A DNA stretch of 32,335 bases from a virus. Shown piece by piece: positions 1-9,700 of the stretch. Made by a program: the position numbers and the translations under genes. Position 1 is the stretch's first letter. Each line of letters begins with the position of its first letter. The notes under the pieces are model-generated. The model saw only the letters and a list, made by a program, of their open reading frames with translations, was not told where the DNA came from and searched no databases. The stretch is taken from positions 1 through 32,335 of the IMG/VR virus record IMGVR_UViG_3300037891_000307. The stretch is one strand, 5' to 3'.

Positions 1-378
1 AAAAATAGTGAAAGCATTTGTACCGTTATTGCTAACACCCATTACTCCAGTAGGTGTTTTTATGGATACATTACACCCGTTTAAATCAGTAGTATTTCCC
101 GTTGTTGGGTTAAAAGTTAATTTTTTACTATCTAAACTTACAATTCTATCCGCGCTTACTGTTCCATCCGCCGAATAAATAGAATCACCGCCACCGCCTT
201 CTTCAAAAACTTTTACAACAGTACCACTTGCATTTTTATAATAGACAAGTTTCGTGGCTTTGTCAAAAAAATAAATATCATTCCCTACGTTAGTCCAATC
301 ATTACCATCATCCGTTATATGTGTGTACGGTAAACCTAAAGTTTGGTCTAATCCCGTTGCTACTGTTACTACCGCCAT
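1..378 (-). CDS. Fibre-like virion protein, C-terminus cut by window edge
   Basis: An open frame starts with ATG at 376-378 and runs off the left edge of the window, giving 126 visible residues beginning MAVVTVATGLDQTLGLPYTH. The start lies just after the stop of the 60-aa gene upstream (383), consistent with one operon. Residues about 75-105 contain SIYSADGTVSADRIVSLD followed by KLTF; I recognise this Y-x-A-D-G-T ... R-x-V pattern from tail-fibre and appendage proteins of Bacteroidota phages, where it precedes a distal beta-structured head. A glycine run (GGGG) sits just before it as a hinge. No catalytic motif is visible. The likely role is a distal part of the adhesion apparatus or an accessory fibre; the truncated end prevents a firmer call. 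It shares the CCCGT-rich base composition of the adjacent beta-helix half of the fibre gene. Confidence 0.7.
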   Translation of the reverse strand, partial: MAVVTVATGLDQTLGLPYTHITDDGNDWTNVGNDIYFFDKATKLVYYKNASGTVVKVFEEGGGGDSIYSADGTVSADRIVSLDSKKLTFNPTTGNTTDLNGCNVSIKTPTGVMGVSNNGTNAFTIF

Positions 379-382
379 AATT

Positions 383-565
383 TTATACCATTAAAGATTT
401 ACTTAATTCCTCAAACGCATCAAAAACTGCTTTTTGTTCATCGGTTAAATTATCATATTCGATAACTATTTGAGCAGGCTCATTATCATTTTGATATTGG
501 GTTATAATTTGTTTGCCCATTATATCATTAGACTGTAAAATTGATTGATTAAATATATTTGACAT
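383..565 (-). CDS. Small protein (60 aa) of the fibre module
   Basis: This is a complete short ORF starting 12 nt after the stop of the beta-helix fibre gene and ending 4 nt before the start of the next fibre gene, so it fits tightly in the operon. The leader is A/T-rich without a Shine-Dalgarno sequence, as for its neighbours. The C-terminal half (YDNLTDEQKAVFDAFEEL) reads as an amphipathic helix, with a Gln/Asn-rich N-terminal half. Small proteins ending in a similar helix commonly sit between fibre genes in Bacteroidota phages, but I cannot name a characterised family. By position it might be a fibre chaperone or a small structural subunit; this is inference only. No signal peptide or membrane segment is visible. 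Confidence 0.6.
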   Translation of the reverse strand: MSNIFNQSILQSNDIMGKQIITQYQNDNEPAQIVIEYDNLTDEQKAVFDAFEELSKSLMV

Positions 566-577
566 TTTTATAAAATT

Positions 578-3061
578 TTAAATTAAAATGTTTCCTTGAG
601 AATCTTGTGTATTTGTTATTGAATTAGTAACAACAGTTACCGCAGTAGTACTTCCTTTAAATATATTGCTAGCAAATTTACCCGTTCTTCCTGTCGTTCC
701 CGTTATACAAGGCGCAGCAGCATTTACGACTTCGATTGTATTGTTTGTAATATCAAAATTATCAGCAGTAATATAAAATCCTTTTCCCGTTGAATTATTC
801 AATTTACAAATAACAGAACCACCCTTAAAAACAGAATTTGCGGTTTGTATATAAACAGCAGGCGTAGCTAATGACTCTACAAAACAGTTGTAAGCTTGTC
901 CACTAATCAAATACATGGCAACCTGTGAATTGCTTTTTGCAGTACAATTATATGCTCTTGCTGCGGTTCCACTTAATTGAATACCGTAATAAAGAGCCGA
1001 AAAACCATTACAATTATGTAATTCTCCACTTGTTACAAATATACCATGAAAAGCAGTAGCCTCACCAGTACAGTTATAGGCTTTATTTGCACCATTACCA
1101 AGCCTTAAACCGTAAGTACTACCTTTAAAATATGAATTATATGCTTCTGCACCATCTGTTAACGTAATATAACCACCCGTTATTATAAAAACTGAATCGT
1201 AAATTTTTGAATTTGTAAGTTTAAATGTACCTCCTACATTTGCAAAAACTTTTATAGAATATACGCTTCCCAAATAATTATTAATTGCTGCACCACTTCC
1301 AGAATTTCTATAAACCCCACCTATTATAGTAGCGGCTCCACTTAATAGACCACCTTCGACATTTTCAAAAGTTACTCCATTAATTTTAATAATACTATCT
1401 ATTCTATTTCCCGTATCAAGTAAAATACCACCATTTGAACTTCCCGTATTTCTTGTTATTTTACCATTATTTATTGTGATGTTTACAGTTACGTTTATAG
1501 GAACATCCAACATAATAAAACTTGATGTACTTGTATTTTTATACTCGTACCCGTTCATGTTCCAAGTAATATTTTTGTTTAAATTAATACTTGTACTTGT
1601 TGAAACTGAAACATCGGCAAATTGTTCGATTGTATCTCCACTTGTAGCAGCCGCCAAAGCCAATTGAAATGTAGTATAATACGTATAAGCTCCGTTAGCA
1701 TCTGTTATTCCAAATTTCCCACCGCTAGAACTCGCTAGGGCATCAATAGCTTGCTTAACCCTTTCAGGTGTCCATCTTTTAACCGTTGTAACAGTCCCTG
1801 CCTCTGCCTCCGCTTGTGTTACTGCTGGAACTTGGTTGTTATATGCTGTTTCTATTTCTGAATCTGTTTGGTCAGTAGTTGCTCCTGCCTCTATACCATC
1901 TAATTTAGTACCATCAGTAGCAACATCCCTACCATCAAAAGTGCTATTAGTTGTAATAGCTCCTGTCATCGCACCGCCAGATTTAGGAAGAGCATTGTCT
2001 GCTGTAGTTCCTTGAGCAGAAGTAGCGTAATCTGATGAATCAAAAGCTTTTACTTGAGCTAAGTTAGTTACCTCAGAATCCATTAAAGCACCAGCAGAGG
2101 TAACGTTAGTAGTATCCGTAACGTCTGCTCCTGCCTCTATACCTGTTAGCTTAGTTTTTTCTGTATCCGTAAAAGCGTTAGTATCAGCATTAGATTCATA
2201 AGCAGTCTTAATCTCTGAAGCTGTTTGGTCAGCAGTTGCTCCATCTTCTACATTAATTATCGTTCTAACTTGAGTGGAAGTAAGGTCTTCAGGATCTCCC
2301 AAACCTGCTGTTGCCCTACCCTTAATAGTGCTTGTAGCTACATCTGTTAACTTAGAATTGGTAACTACACCGTTATCTATAGTAATGGATGTACCACTAC
2401 CGCCTACAGTAACATCTCCATAGTCTCCATCTGCTAGACCTACTAAGCTCATAACAAACCTAGAAGTAGCGTTATCCCAAACTACAGCCTTACCATCAGC
2501 ACTAGCACCTAAAGTACCTATGTTAGTGATATTACCCTCTATACTACTAGCATTCCATTGGGAAACAGAGTTTCCAACCTGAGAAGCAGTAACACTATGA
2601 GGATTGGCAGTGCTAGATATATGAGTATCTATCTGAGCATGGGTGTTAGTTCCTACATCTGTTAGACCTGTATGACTAATAGAGTTGGCTACATACGAAA
2701 AGATACCGTTTTGATTAACAGTAACTACCCCTCCTGCTGTTTTTGCTAAACCCTTAGCATCTGATTGACCAACAAGTAATTGACCAGTAGAAAGATTCGC
2801 TATTAAATCTGATGGTGCTAACCCCCTAAGAGTATCAGCATCCAACCCAGAGCCTGCTCCATCTACTGTTTTTAAGTCTGTTAGAATTTCTTGGGGGATT
2901 CTAGAAATAAGTTTCCACTCTCCCGATATATAAGCTTTTAAACGAGAATATAAACCTCCCTCAAGGTTTTCATCTAACCATAATACATCTGTGTTAGAAG
3001 GTTCTGAAGTTCCTCTTGCTATAGCTATAGCATTTATCCCTTGAATACTTTGATCTGCCAT
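578..3061 (-). CDS. Tail fibre / receptor-binding protein with C-terminal beta-helix
   Basis: The 827-aa protein has a clear modular layout. Residues 1-60 (ending about GEWKLISRIP) look like a virion-attachment segment. Residues about 70-445 form a low-complexity Thr/Ser/Ala/Asp shaft with phage-fibre repeats such as GIEAGADVTDTT and GIEAGATTDQTDSEI, and an ALPKSGGAMTG segment of the kind seen in trimeric fibre shafts. From about residue 446 (GKFGITDANGAYTYY) to the end, alternating short strands with many Gly, Asn and Thr residues (NGGILLDTGN, AYNCT repeated) indicate a right-handed parallel beta-helix of the pectate-lyase-like fold. The expected role is host-surface binding, possibly with polysaccharide cleavage, but I cannot point to catalytic residues. 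It lies downstream of the adaptor-like 219-aa gene, as usual for fibres. The codon and tetranucleotide make-up changes at about nt 1600-1750, matching the shaft/beta-helix boundary, which suggests an exchanged receptor-binding half. Confidence 0.85.
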   Translation of the reverse strand: MADQSIQGINAIAIARGTSEPSNTDVLWLDENLEGGLYSRLKAYISGEWKLISRIPQEILTDLKTVDGAGSGLDADTLRGLAPSDLIANLSTGQLLVGQSDAKGLAKTAGGVVTVNQNGIFSYVANSISHTGLTDVGTNTHAQIDTHISSTANPHSVTASQVGNSVSQWNASSIEGNITNIGTLGASADGKAVVWDNATSRFVMSLVGLADGDYGDVTVGGSGTSITIDNGVVTNSKLTDVATSTIKGRATAGLGDPEDLTSTQVRTIINVEDGATADQTASEIKTAYESNADTNAFTDTEKTKLTGIEAGADVTDTTNVTSAGALMDSEVTNLAQVKAFDSSDYATSAQGTTADNALPKSGGAMTGAITTNSTFDGRDVATDGTKLDGIEAGATTDQTDSEIETAYNNQVPAVTQAEAEAGTVTTVKRWTPERVKQAIDALASSSGGKFGITDANGAYTYYTTFQLALAAATSGDTIEQFADVSVSTSTSINLNKNITWNMNGYEYKNTSTSSFIMLDVPINVTVNITINNGKITRNTGSSNGGILLDTGNRIDSIIKINGVTFENVEGGLLSGAATIIGGVYRNSGSGAAINNYLGSVYSIKVFANVGGTFKLTNSKIYDSVFIITGGYITLTDGAEAYNSYFKGSTYGLRLGNGANKAYNCTGEATAFHGIFVTSGELHNCNGFSALYYGIQLSGTAARAYNCTAKSNSQVAMYLISGQAYNCFVESLATPAVYIQTANSVFKGGSVICKLNNSTGKGFYITADNFDITNNTIEVVNAAAPCITGTTGRTGKFASNIFKGSTTAVTVVTNSITNTQDSQGNILI
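1858..2240 (-). repeat. Imperfect direct repeats in the fibre shaft
   Basis: Positions 1858-1883 and 2215-2240 are the same 26-nt word with two mismatches. A related copy of the adjoining segment (encoding GIEAGA) lies near 2124-2160 and again near 1880-1905. They encode the shaft repeats DQTxSEIxTAY and GIEAGAxxxDxT. This is internal duplication in a trimeric fibre shaft, useful for length variation or recombination between fibre genes. Confidence 0.7.
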
Positions 3062-3081
3062 ACTTGCTTTTTATATATAAT

Positions 3082-3741
3082 TTAAGAGTAACTTAAAGAA
3101 GCTCTATTATTCCATACGTTATCGAATAATTTATTGCCATCTGCATAAGTAACCTCAGTAACAGTTCCAGAAGTAACTACCTTTTTAATCCTCCATAAAG
3201 GAGAAGCATTGGATGTACCCAACTGAGCATAACCAATATAGTCTGTTCCTGCTGGACTTCCCTCGTCTTTTCGTAAAAACTCTGGCTCACTAGGTATAGT
3301 AACCAAAGCTGGTACTATCCTTAAATCTGATACCAACTCAACAAAAGGAATAACCTCTACAGTAGAACCAGTAACTGATGGTAGGTTAACCACAACCTCC
3401 TTGTTCTCTATTATATAAATCTCTATCATACTACTACCTACCAACTTAGCAGTAGATATATTAGCATTAGAGTTTAAAGAAGTAACGAAAGCAGCAATAG
3501 TAGTAGGAGTGTCTGTGCTAAAAGAAACAGATACCGCAGCCCCTGCTACATATACCGACAAACCATTAGAGTTAGTAGCTAAATCTACTACATCTGGAGT
3601 CACACTTACCTTTTGTCTTAAAGAGAACCTATAAACTTGAGTTCCAAATCTATAACCCGAATCTACAATAGCATTGTTTATGTTTCTCATTCCTTTGGAA
3701 TTGTCGGAATTAGGAGCTTGATATTCTTGACTGTTAATCAT
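3082..3741 (-). CDS. Tail-fibre adaptor-like structural protein (219 aa)
   Basis: The N-terminus (MINSQEYQAPNSDNSKGMRN) is polar. The middle (about 50-135) is beta-rich with the pattern TPTTIAAFVTSLNSNANIST, a small sandwich-like domain also recognisable in the 652-aa fibre-like protein upstream (DTATNIASAINSH). The C-terminus (about 155-219) contains DYIGYAQLGTSNASPLWRI, then TYADG and DNVWNNRASLSYS; I recognise this ending from short virion proteins that sit just before fibre genes in Bacteroidota phages. The role is most likely to connect fibres to the virion. It is followed after 20 nt by the large fibre gene. It has no transmembrane segment or enzymatic motif. A TATATTTA box lies 16 nt upstream of its ATG. 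Confidence 0.65.
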   Translation of the reverse strand: MINSQEYQAPNSDNSKGMRNINNAIVDSGYRFGTQVYRFSLRQKVSVTPDVVDLATNSNGLSVYVAGAAVSVSFSTDTPTTIAAFVTSLNSNANISTAKLVGSSMIEIYIIENKEVVVNLPSVTGSTVEVIPFVELVSDLRIVPALVTIPSEPEFLRKDEGSPAGTDYIGYAQLGTSNASPLWRIKKVVTSGTVTEVTYADGNKLFDNVWNNRASLSYS

Positions 3742-3757
3742 TTTGTTCTATTTTTTA

Positions 3758-3766
3758 TAAATATAC
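3758..3766 (-). promoter_or_regulatory. TATATTTA box upstream of the 219-aa gene
   Basis: The minus strand reads GTATATTTA here, 16 nt before the ATG at 3741, in the gap after the giant gene. It matches TAnnTTT of the Bacteroidota -7 element (consensus TAnnTTTG) except for the last base. The same word occurs upstream of two other genes in the window. There is no clear -33 TTTG. It could equally be chance in an AT-rich gap. Confidence 0.25.
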
Positions 3767-3790
3767 TTATTTTTTATTTCTATTGTTTTT

Positions 3791-6700
3791 CTACCTATTC
3801 ATTCTTTTTTCTCTTGCTTCTTTTCTTGCTTTTAATTTAGACTTTAATCTTTCTTCAGAATTAGACCTTTTTTTTCTTTTTTCTATTTTCTTTTCAAGTC
3901 TAGTTTTTTCCTTCTTATCTATTCCTAAAGAGTAATCGCTCCAACCTAAATACTTCATTAGCTTTTCGTGAGAAAAATTTCCTTTACCTATTCTTTCCAA
4001 ATTATCTTTTGTCAACTTTTTAGCATTATTAACAGGGAATCCTGTTCTCATTTCAACTAAAGGAATAAGAAGGTCTTCAAAAAACTCTTCGGTGTCAAAA
4101 TCTTCCTCTTCTAATAGGTCTGCTGTTGCTTTTGCGAAAGCATTAGTTAGTTTAGAAACTCCTTCTATAGCAGGACTATTAAATCCTGTCGAGGCTCTTC
4201 TTTTACCATCCTCATCAACATATTGAAGATACGCCTTAACTGATTCCCCTACAAAAGGCAAACCACCAAAGTTTCCAAAAACTACGTCTTTTCCAAGGTC
4301 TTTTAAATCTTTGTCAAATTCATCATCATCTTCTAACAGCCTCTTTATAGGTAAAAGCCCTTTAGTAACAAGACCAAATAATGAAGGAAGTATAACCTGA
4401 AACATCGCTATGTTTTTGATATCTTGAACTGTTCCTCTACCTTTAGCTAAGTTTCTCATGGGAGAGTAAAAACCCTTTCTTAGATATTGAGATTGAGAAG
4501 TTTTAAACATAGTAAAAATCTTAAAAAACTCGCTACCTCTTTGAAGATTAGAAAGCTCATGAACTGCTGAAGACTGCTGAGTTTCTTCTGTAGCATTTAC
4601 AAAATCAAACATTGCTTTATCTTTTGCCTCTGCTTCTGACATACCTTCTTTAATATACTTTTTCTTCATAGACATATAGTAAGGAGTTCCACCGATAAGT
4701 ATAGCACCTACATCTCCGTACTTAGTCATAAACATAGAAAGATTTCTTATACTTGTTCCCCTAGATGAAAGCTCATCTACATCTTGGGTAAAGCTTAAAG
4801 CTGTGTCTCTACTAAAACCTGTTGTTTTTAGTCTATTCCTTACATAAGGAGAGTTCCATATATCTAATAAGTCCTTCCTACCCTCTTTAGTAGTCAACAT
4901 AAGACTAGACTGCTTTACCCAATCCGTTGTGTCAACACCTTCAGCTACTGAATAAGCTGGAGCAGAGGTTAACTGTTTTATAGCAGAAGGAAGATTACCA
5001 CCTAAAATAGCTGTAGTAATATTTTTTCTTATTTTACTAAGTATTTCTATAGTAGCAGAATCTTTTTTTGGTTTATTAGCTAAATCTGAAATAGCTTTGT
5101 CTATTATCTGATTTACTTTACTTCCATATTTTTGCTTTATAACCTCTTTAACTCTTTGGTTTTTAAGTGTTTTGTTTAAAAACTTTATTACATCTGTATA
5201 AGCAATAAAATGCTCCATAGAATCTATATACGAAAACATTGTCTCATCTAAACTTTTGCTTAAATCTAAAGGTTTTGTATTGTTCACCCTTTCTATTAAA
5301 GACCCGTTTAAAGTAGAAGCTATATTTTGAGTAGGACTTAACATATTAACATCTGCTGGATCTACATCTAATCTTCTTATAGGTGAAAAGTCTTCTCTCA
5401 TAGCTAAATCGTGGTCATAATGTTTTCTATATTCTTTGTTAATTCTAGGTTGGTAATTAGGATAAAAATTATTGTGAACCCAATCAGCATACTCTCTTAA
5501 CTTTGGATTTTCAGACATTATATTATTTGATTCATCTATTAAAATCTTGTCTTTTGTTTTGTTCATTTCATCTAAAGTAGCCTCTAAAGACGAATCTCTT
5601 TGCATATTATATATAGCCATAGCTCTACCTTTAGTAATAGTAACATACTCACCCTTTTTTCCAGATGGAATTTTATTACCATTAGCGTCTCTAATAAATA
5701 TCTTTTTATTAAGGTCTTTATTAACTGCTGCTACGTCCTTACCAAAAATAGATTTTTTATTCTCTTCTATAGAATCATAAATAGCCATAGCATTTTTTGT
5801 CTTATTATAAGCAGCTTTTTTTACTGGAGTTATAAATTTATCTTTTAAAAAATCTCTTGCCTTTTCTCTACCTCCTGCTTTTTTACCAGTTAATCTATTT
5901 AAGTTATTAATTAAACCAGCCCAATTTTCTGTTTGATTTACAATCCTATTATACACTTTAGCAACTCCAGAAAAACGAGATGCAATAGCAGCTAGATTAG
6001 ATTTAGTGCTTGCGTTTGAAACATTAGGACTTACTTCTTTATCACCAGCTAATATAGCAGTAAGTAAATCATCTATACCTTCTTGATATTTTTTTGATCT
6101 TGCGGCTTTCTTTTCACTTAATAACTCTCTACCTTCTTTTTTGTATTCTTTTAATAATTGTGTGAGGTTGTCCAATTCCTCTTTAGACTTATTCTCTATA
6201 TCTGCAAAAGATAAAGCTAAAAGCATTCTCTTTTTATCTATAGTCATATCATCTATATCTGATATACTATTAAGAATAACACCCCTCTCCTTAGAAGCCA
6301 TTTCTTGAGTATAATCTAACTTCTGTCTAACCTTTTTTAAGAAGTCTTGAATCTCACTAGCTATCTTCCCTTGACGAGGAGCAGAACCTTTTCTAGAAAA
6401 TGATTTATCTTGAAGTTCTTTTTTAATATCCTCAATTAACTTTACTCTAGCCTCTTGTTCTTTTTTAAACTTAGTATCCTTGGTTATTTTAGAAATATAC
6501 TCTGCTGTGCTTTTTAAAGTAGCAGGAGAACTTACACTTGCAATCTTATTTGCAATAGTAGCGTTTAAAGCAGGAGATGCCTCTCTCAATATCTGTTTGT
6601 TAGCAGATATAAAGTCTTTAAATCTTTTTTGGATTTTTGTTACATCTCTTTTTGTTACTGGCTTTTTAGTTCCTAAAGCATCTTCTATTAAAGAATTAAG

Positions 6701-9700
6701 ACTAGCCTCTAAATCTGCATCTCTTTTTCTAGACTCTTCGGCTTCCCTTTTTATTTTTTCAGATTTACTTTCGTCTTTTAAAGTCTTCTTTCTTTCTTCT
6801 CTTTTTTTCTTTTGCTCGTTTTTTTTGTTTTCTTTTTGTTTTTGTTTTTTGGCTATTTCTATTTTTTTATTTCCTGCCTTTATTTCATTTATAACAAACT
6901 TCTTAAACTCTACCTCATTAACGTTATATCCATTAGATGTCATAGAATTAATACCTTGCTGAACAGCTTTAGATAAATCCCTACTTACCTTGTATGACGC
7001 TTTAACTATTTTTAAAGCACCATGAGCGATATTTATAGGAACACCTAAAATATTATTATAAGCATTATTCCCTTTCATAGAAGTAGCCTCAATAACTTTA
7101 TCTAAAGCTTTTTCTATAGCATCTCTCTTGTCTTTCTCTATAGACTCTGACAACTCAGCAGATTCATCTATTTTTTTAGACTCTGCCTTAGAGATTTCTT
7201 TATTAAACTGATCTACAAGTTCTGCCCTCTTTTTAACATTAGACTTACCAGTAAAAGGAACATATCTTCCTGTTTCTTGGTTTTTCTTACTAACAGAGTA
7301 AGAGCCATCTGGTTTCTTCTTAACCAAGAAATCTCCTTGCTTATTAGATATTACTAATGCTTTTTTTCTTAGTTTCTTTACTTCTTCTTCTAACTCTTGT
7401 TCTCCTAAATCTTTTAACTCCTCTGCCTCTTTCGTTATAGCTTCTTCTTCTTTTTTAAGATTAGACTCAAGAGATTCTTCCTCTTTCATTTTAGACTCTA
7501 ACTCCTGTTCAGCTTTAACCTCTTTTTCAACCAAGGCATCAAAATCTTTTTGCTCTTTATCTTTTTGCTCTTGAGATAAAGCATTATATTCCTCTTCAGT
7601 TCTAGCTTTAGCCTCTGCCTTAGCTTCTCCCCTTTTACGACCTTTGTAAGATTTAAACTGGTCAAGCAAAGGCTTACCTTCTTCTCCTGATATTTTATTT
7701 TGTATACCTGTTTCTAAATTCTTAACAGTAACATAAGGCTCTCCTTTTCTAGTTCTAGCATTAACTATCCTATGAGGAACACCATCTATCTCTGTAATTA
7801 AATCTGATGGTACATCCTTAGTAACATCTGCTGTTTCAGCTTCTAACTCCCCTCCTTGCTTTACTTTCATAGAAGAAATAGGCTTATTAGATAACTCATC
7901 TATATTACCAAGAACTTGAATTTTATTATTATTCTCTACTACTAATGATTGACCCTCTTGCTTTAATACTCCTACCTCTCCATTGTATGTTACTGTCTCT
8001 CCTATATTATCTTTAAATGTGTCACCTAGAGCATCTGACACCTCATCTTCTAAAGCTTCTAAATCTTCAGATAAAATACTTTCTTCCTCTGATACTGCCT
8101 CTTCAGTAGTTGTATCAATTGTAGGTTCTTTTGCTTTTTTAGAAGCTTCTAAGGCTAATTCTTTTTTTCTAGATTCTATTTTTATTTTTTGTTTTGAACT
8201 TTCACTTAGTACTAATACAGGTAGCTTAGATATTACTTTGTAACCTTTGAGTGGTCCACGAGATTTTGTTTCTATTTCTACCTCAATACCAGGAAAAGCT
8301 TTTTTAACTTCTTCTGCTTTTTTATTAGCTTCTTCTTTAGAAGAAGATTCAAAAGTATTAAAAGCACCTTCTCCTTTAGTATCTACATTTTCTTTTGTAG
8401 CTATATTGATTGGAGTGTCTCTAGTTACTACATTCCCATCAGAGTCTTTTTTAGTTGTATATCCAAAATTTAAAGATTTATTAAAAACTCTTAATCCATC
8501 TATAGATATACTTTTATTTTCAACCCACTCATGGTTTTCAGGAAGCTTCTCTTGAGCATCCTTTAACATTTGTTTGAAATTAGCGTCTTTACTTTGAATC
8601 TGAAATTTAGAAGTAAATTGATTAGTTGATTCTAATCCTGATTTATTATAAACTCTTTTAAAAGAAACCATGTCTGTTGACTTACTATCTTTAGAGCCTG
8701 TTATTACTACATCTACCTCTCCTTTTCTATTAACATATACTGCTGTTGGTTTTCCATTTTCGCTTTTTGTAAAATCTGATATTGTAGATTTAGAAGCACT
8801 TAAACTGTTTGTCTTTTCTAGTATATCAGGAAAAAGAGACTTTTCTTCTTTACTTCTTCTATTTAATCTTTCTTTAGAAGATTGATTTTCGGGGATATCG
8901 GTAGCTTTCTCTTCGACAACCTCTTCAGACTTGGCGGTAATATCGCCAGGTTCAACTTCGGTGGTTTCTGTATCCTCTTCAGATACATCTTCTAACGTTT
9001 GCCCTTCTTCTGGCTTCTTAGCAGCTTCTATAGTTTTTTTAAGTTCTGATATATCTACATTATTGTCTTTCGCAAACTGTTCTAATTCTGCTTCTGACAT
9101 GTCATCAAACCTCTCTCCTACTTCTTCTTTTTTTGCATTTTGTATTTCATTAAAAGCTTTCTCTACATCATTCAGTTGTGTCTGGTCTCCCGAATCTTTA
9201 TAGTAAGCCTTACCAAGCTTATACATGTTACCAACCTCCGCACCCGTACCGAAAGTACCAACTAGAATTAAAGTCATTAAAAACTTATCTTTAGCCTCAT
9301 CATAGTTTCTCCCAAATGTGTTTCTAAAAGTCTCTTTAGAAAGAAAACCATTTCTAAATGCCTGCTCTAAATATTCACCACTATACTCTTCTACTTGACC
9401 AGCAGTAGTAGAACCTGCAATTCTTACTAAAGGTTTTATAAATTTCATAAACTTAGCAGACTTACCTTTAGATAAAAGTTCTAAAACTTTCTCTGCTCCT
9501 TTAGCACCAAAGAACTCCCCCATACCCATAGCAGCAGAACCTTGAGAAGTTAAATCAAAAGCGATAGCTTGCTCTAAGGCTAATAACCCTTCACCTACTA
9601 TACTTGCTGCCTTTTTACCTCCACCTAAAGAATTTACTAACTTACTTACTTTCCCAGCTAGATTAGCAGCAGAAGAAGCATTTTTAGTCAACAGAGTAGT

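Noticed and set aside
6480-6962. 160-codon plus-strand ORF inside the giant gene, and other plus-strand ORFs of 60-100 codons (e.g. 7983-8243, 8247-8555, 8931-9203)
   Set aside because: They are antisense to a well-supported gene, rich in Ser/Leu/Phe as expected from complementing Lys/Glu codons, lack operon context, and show no recognisable domains.
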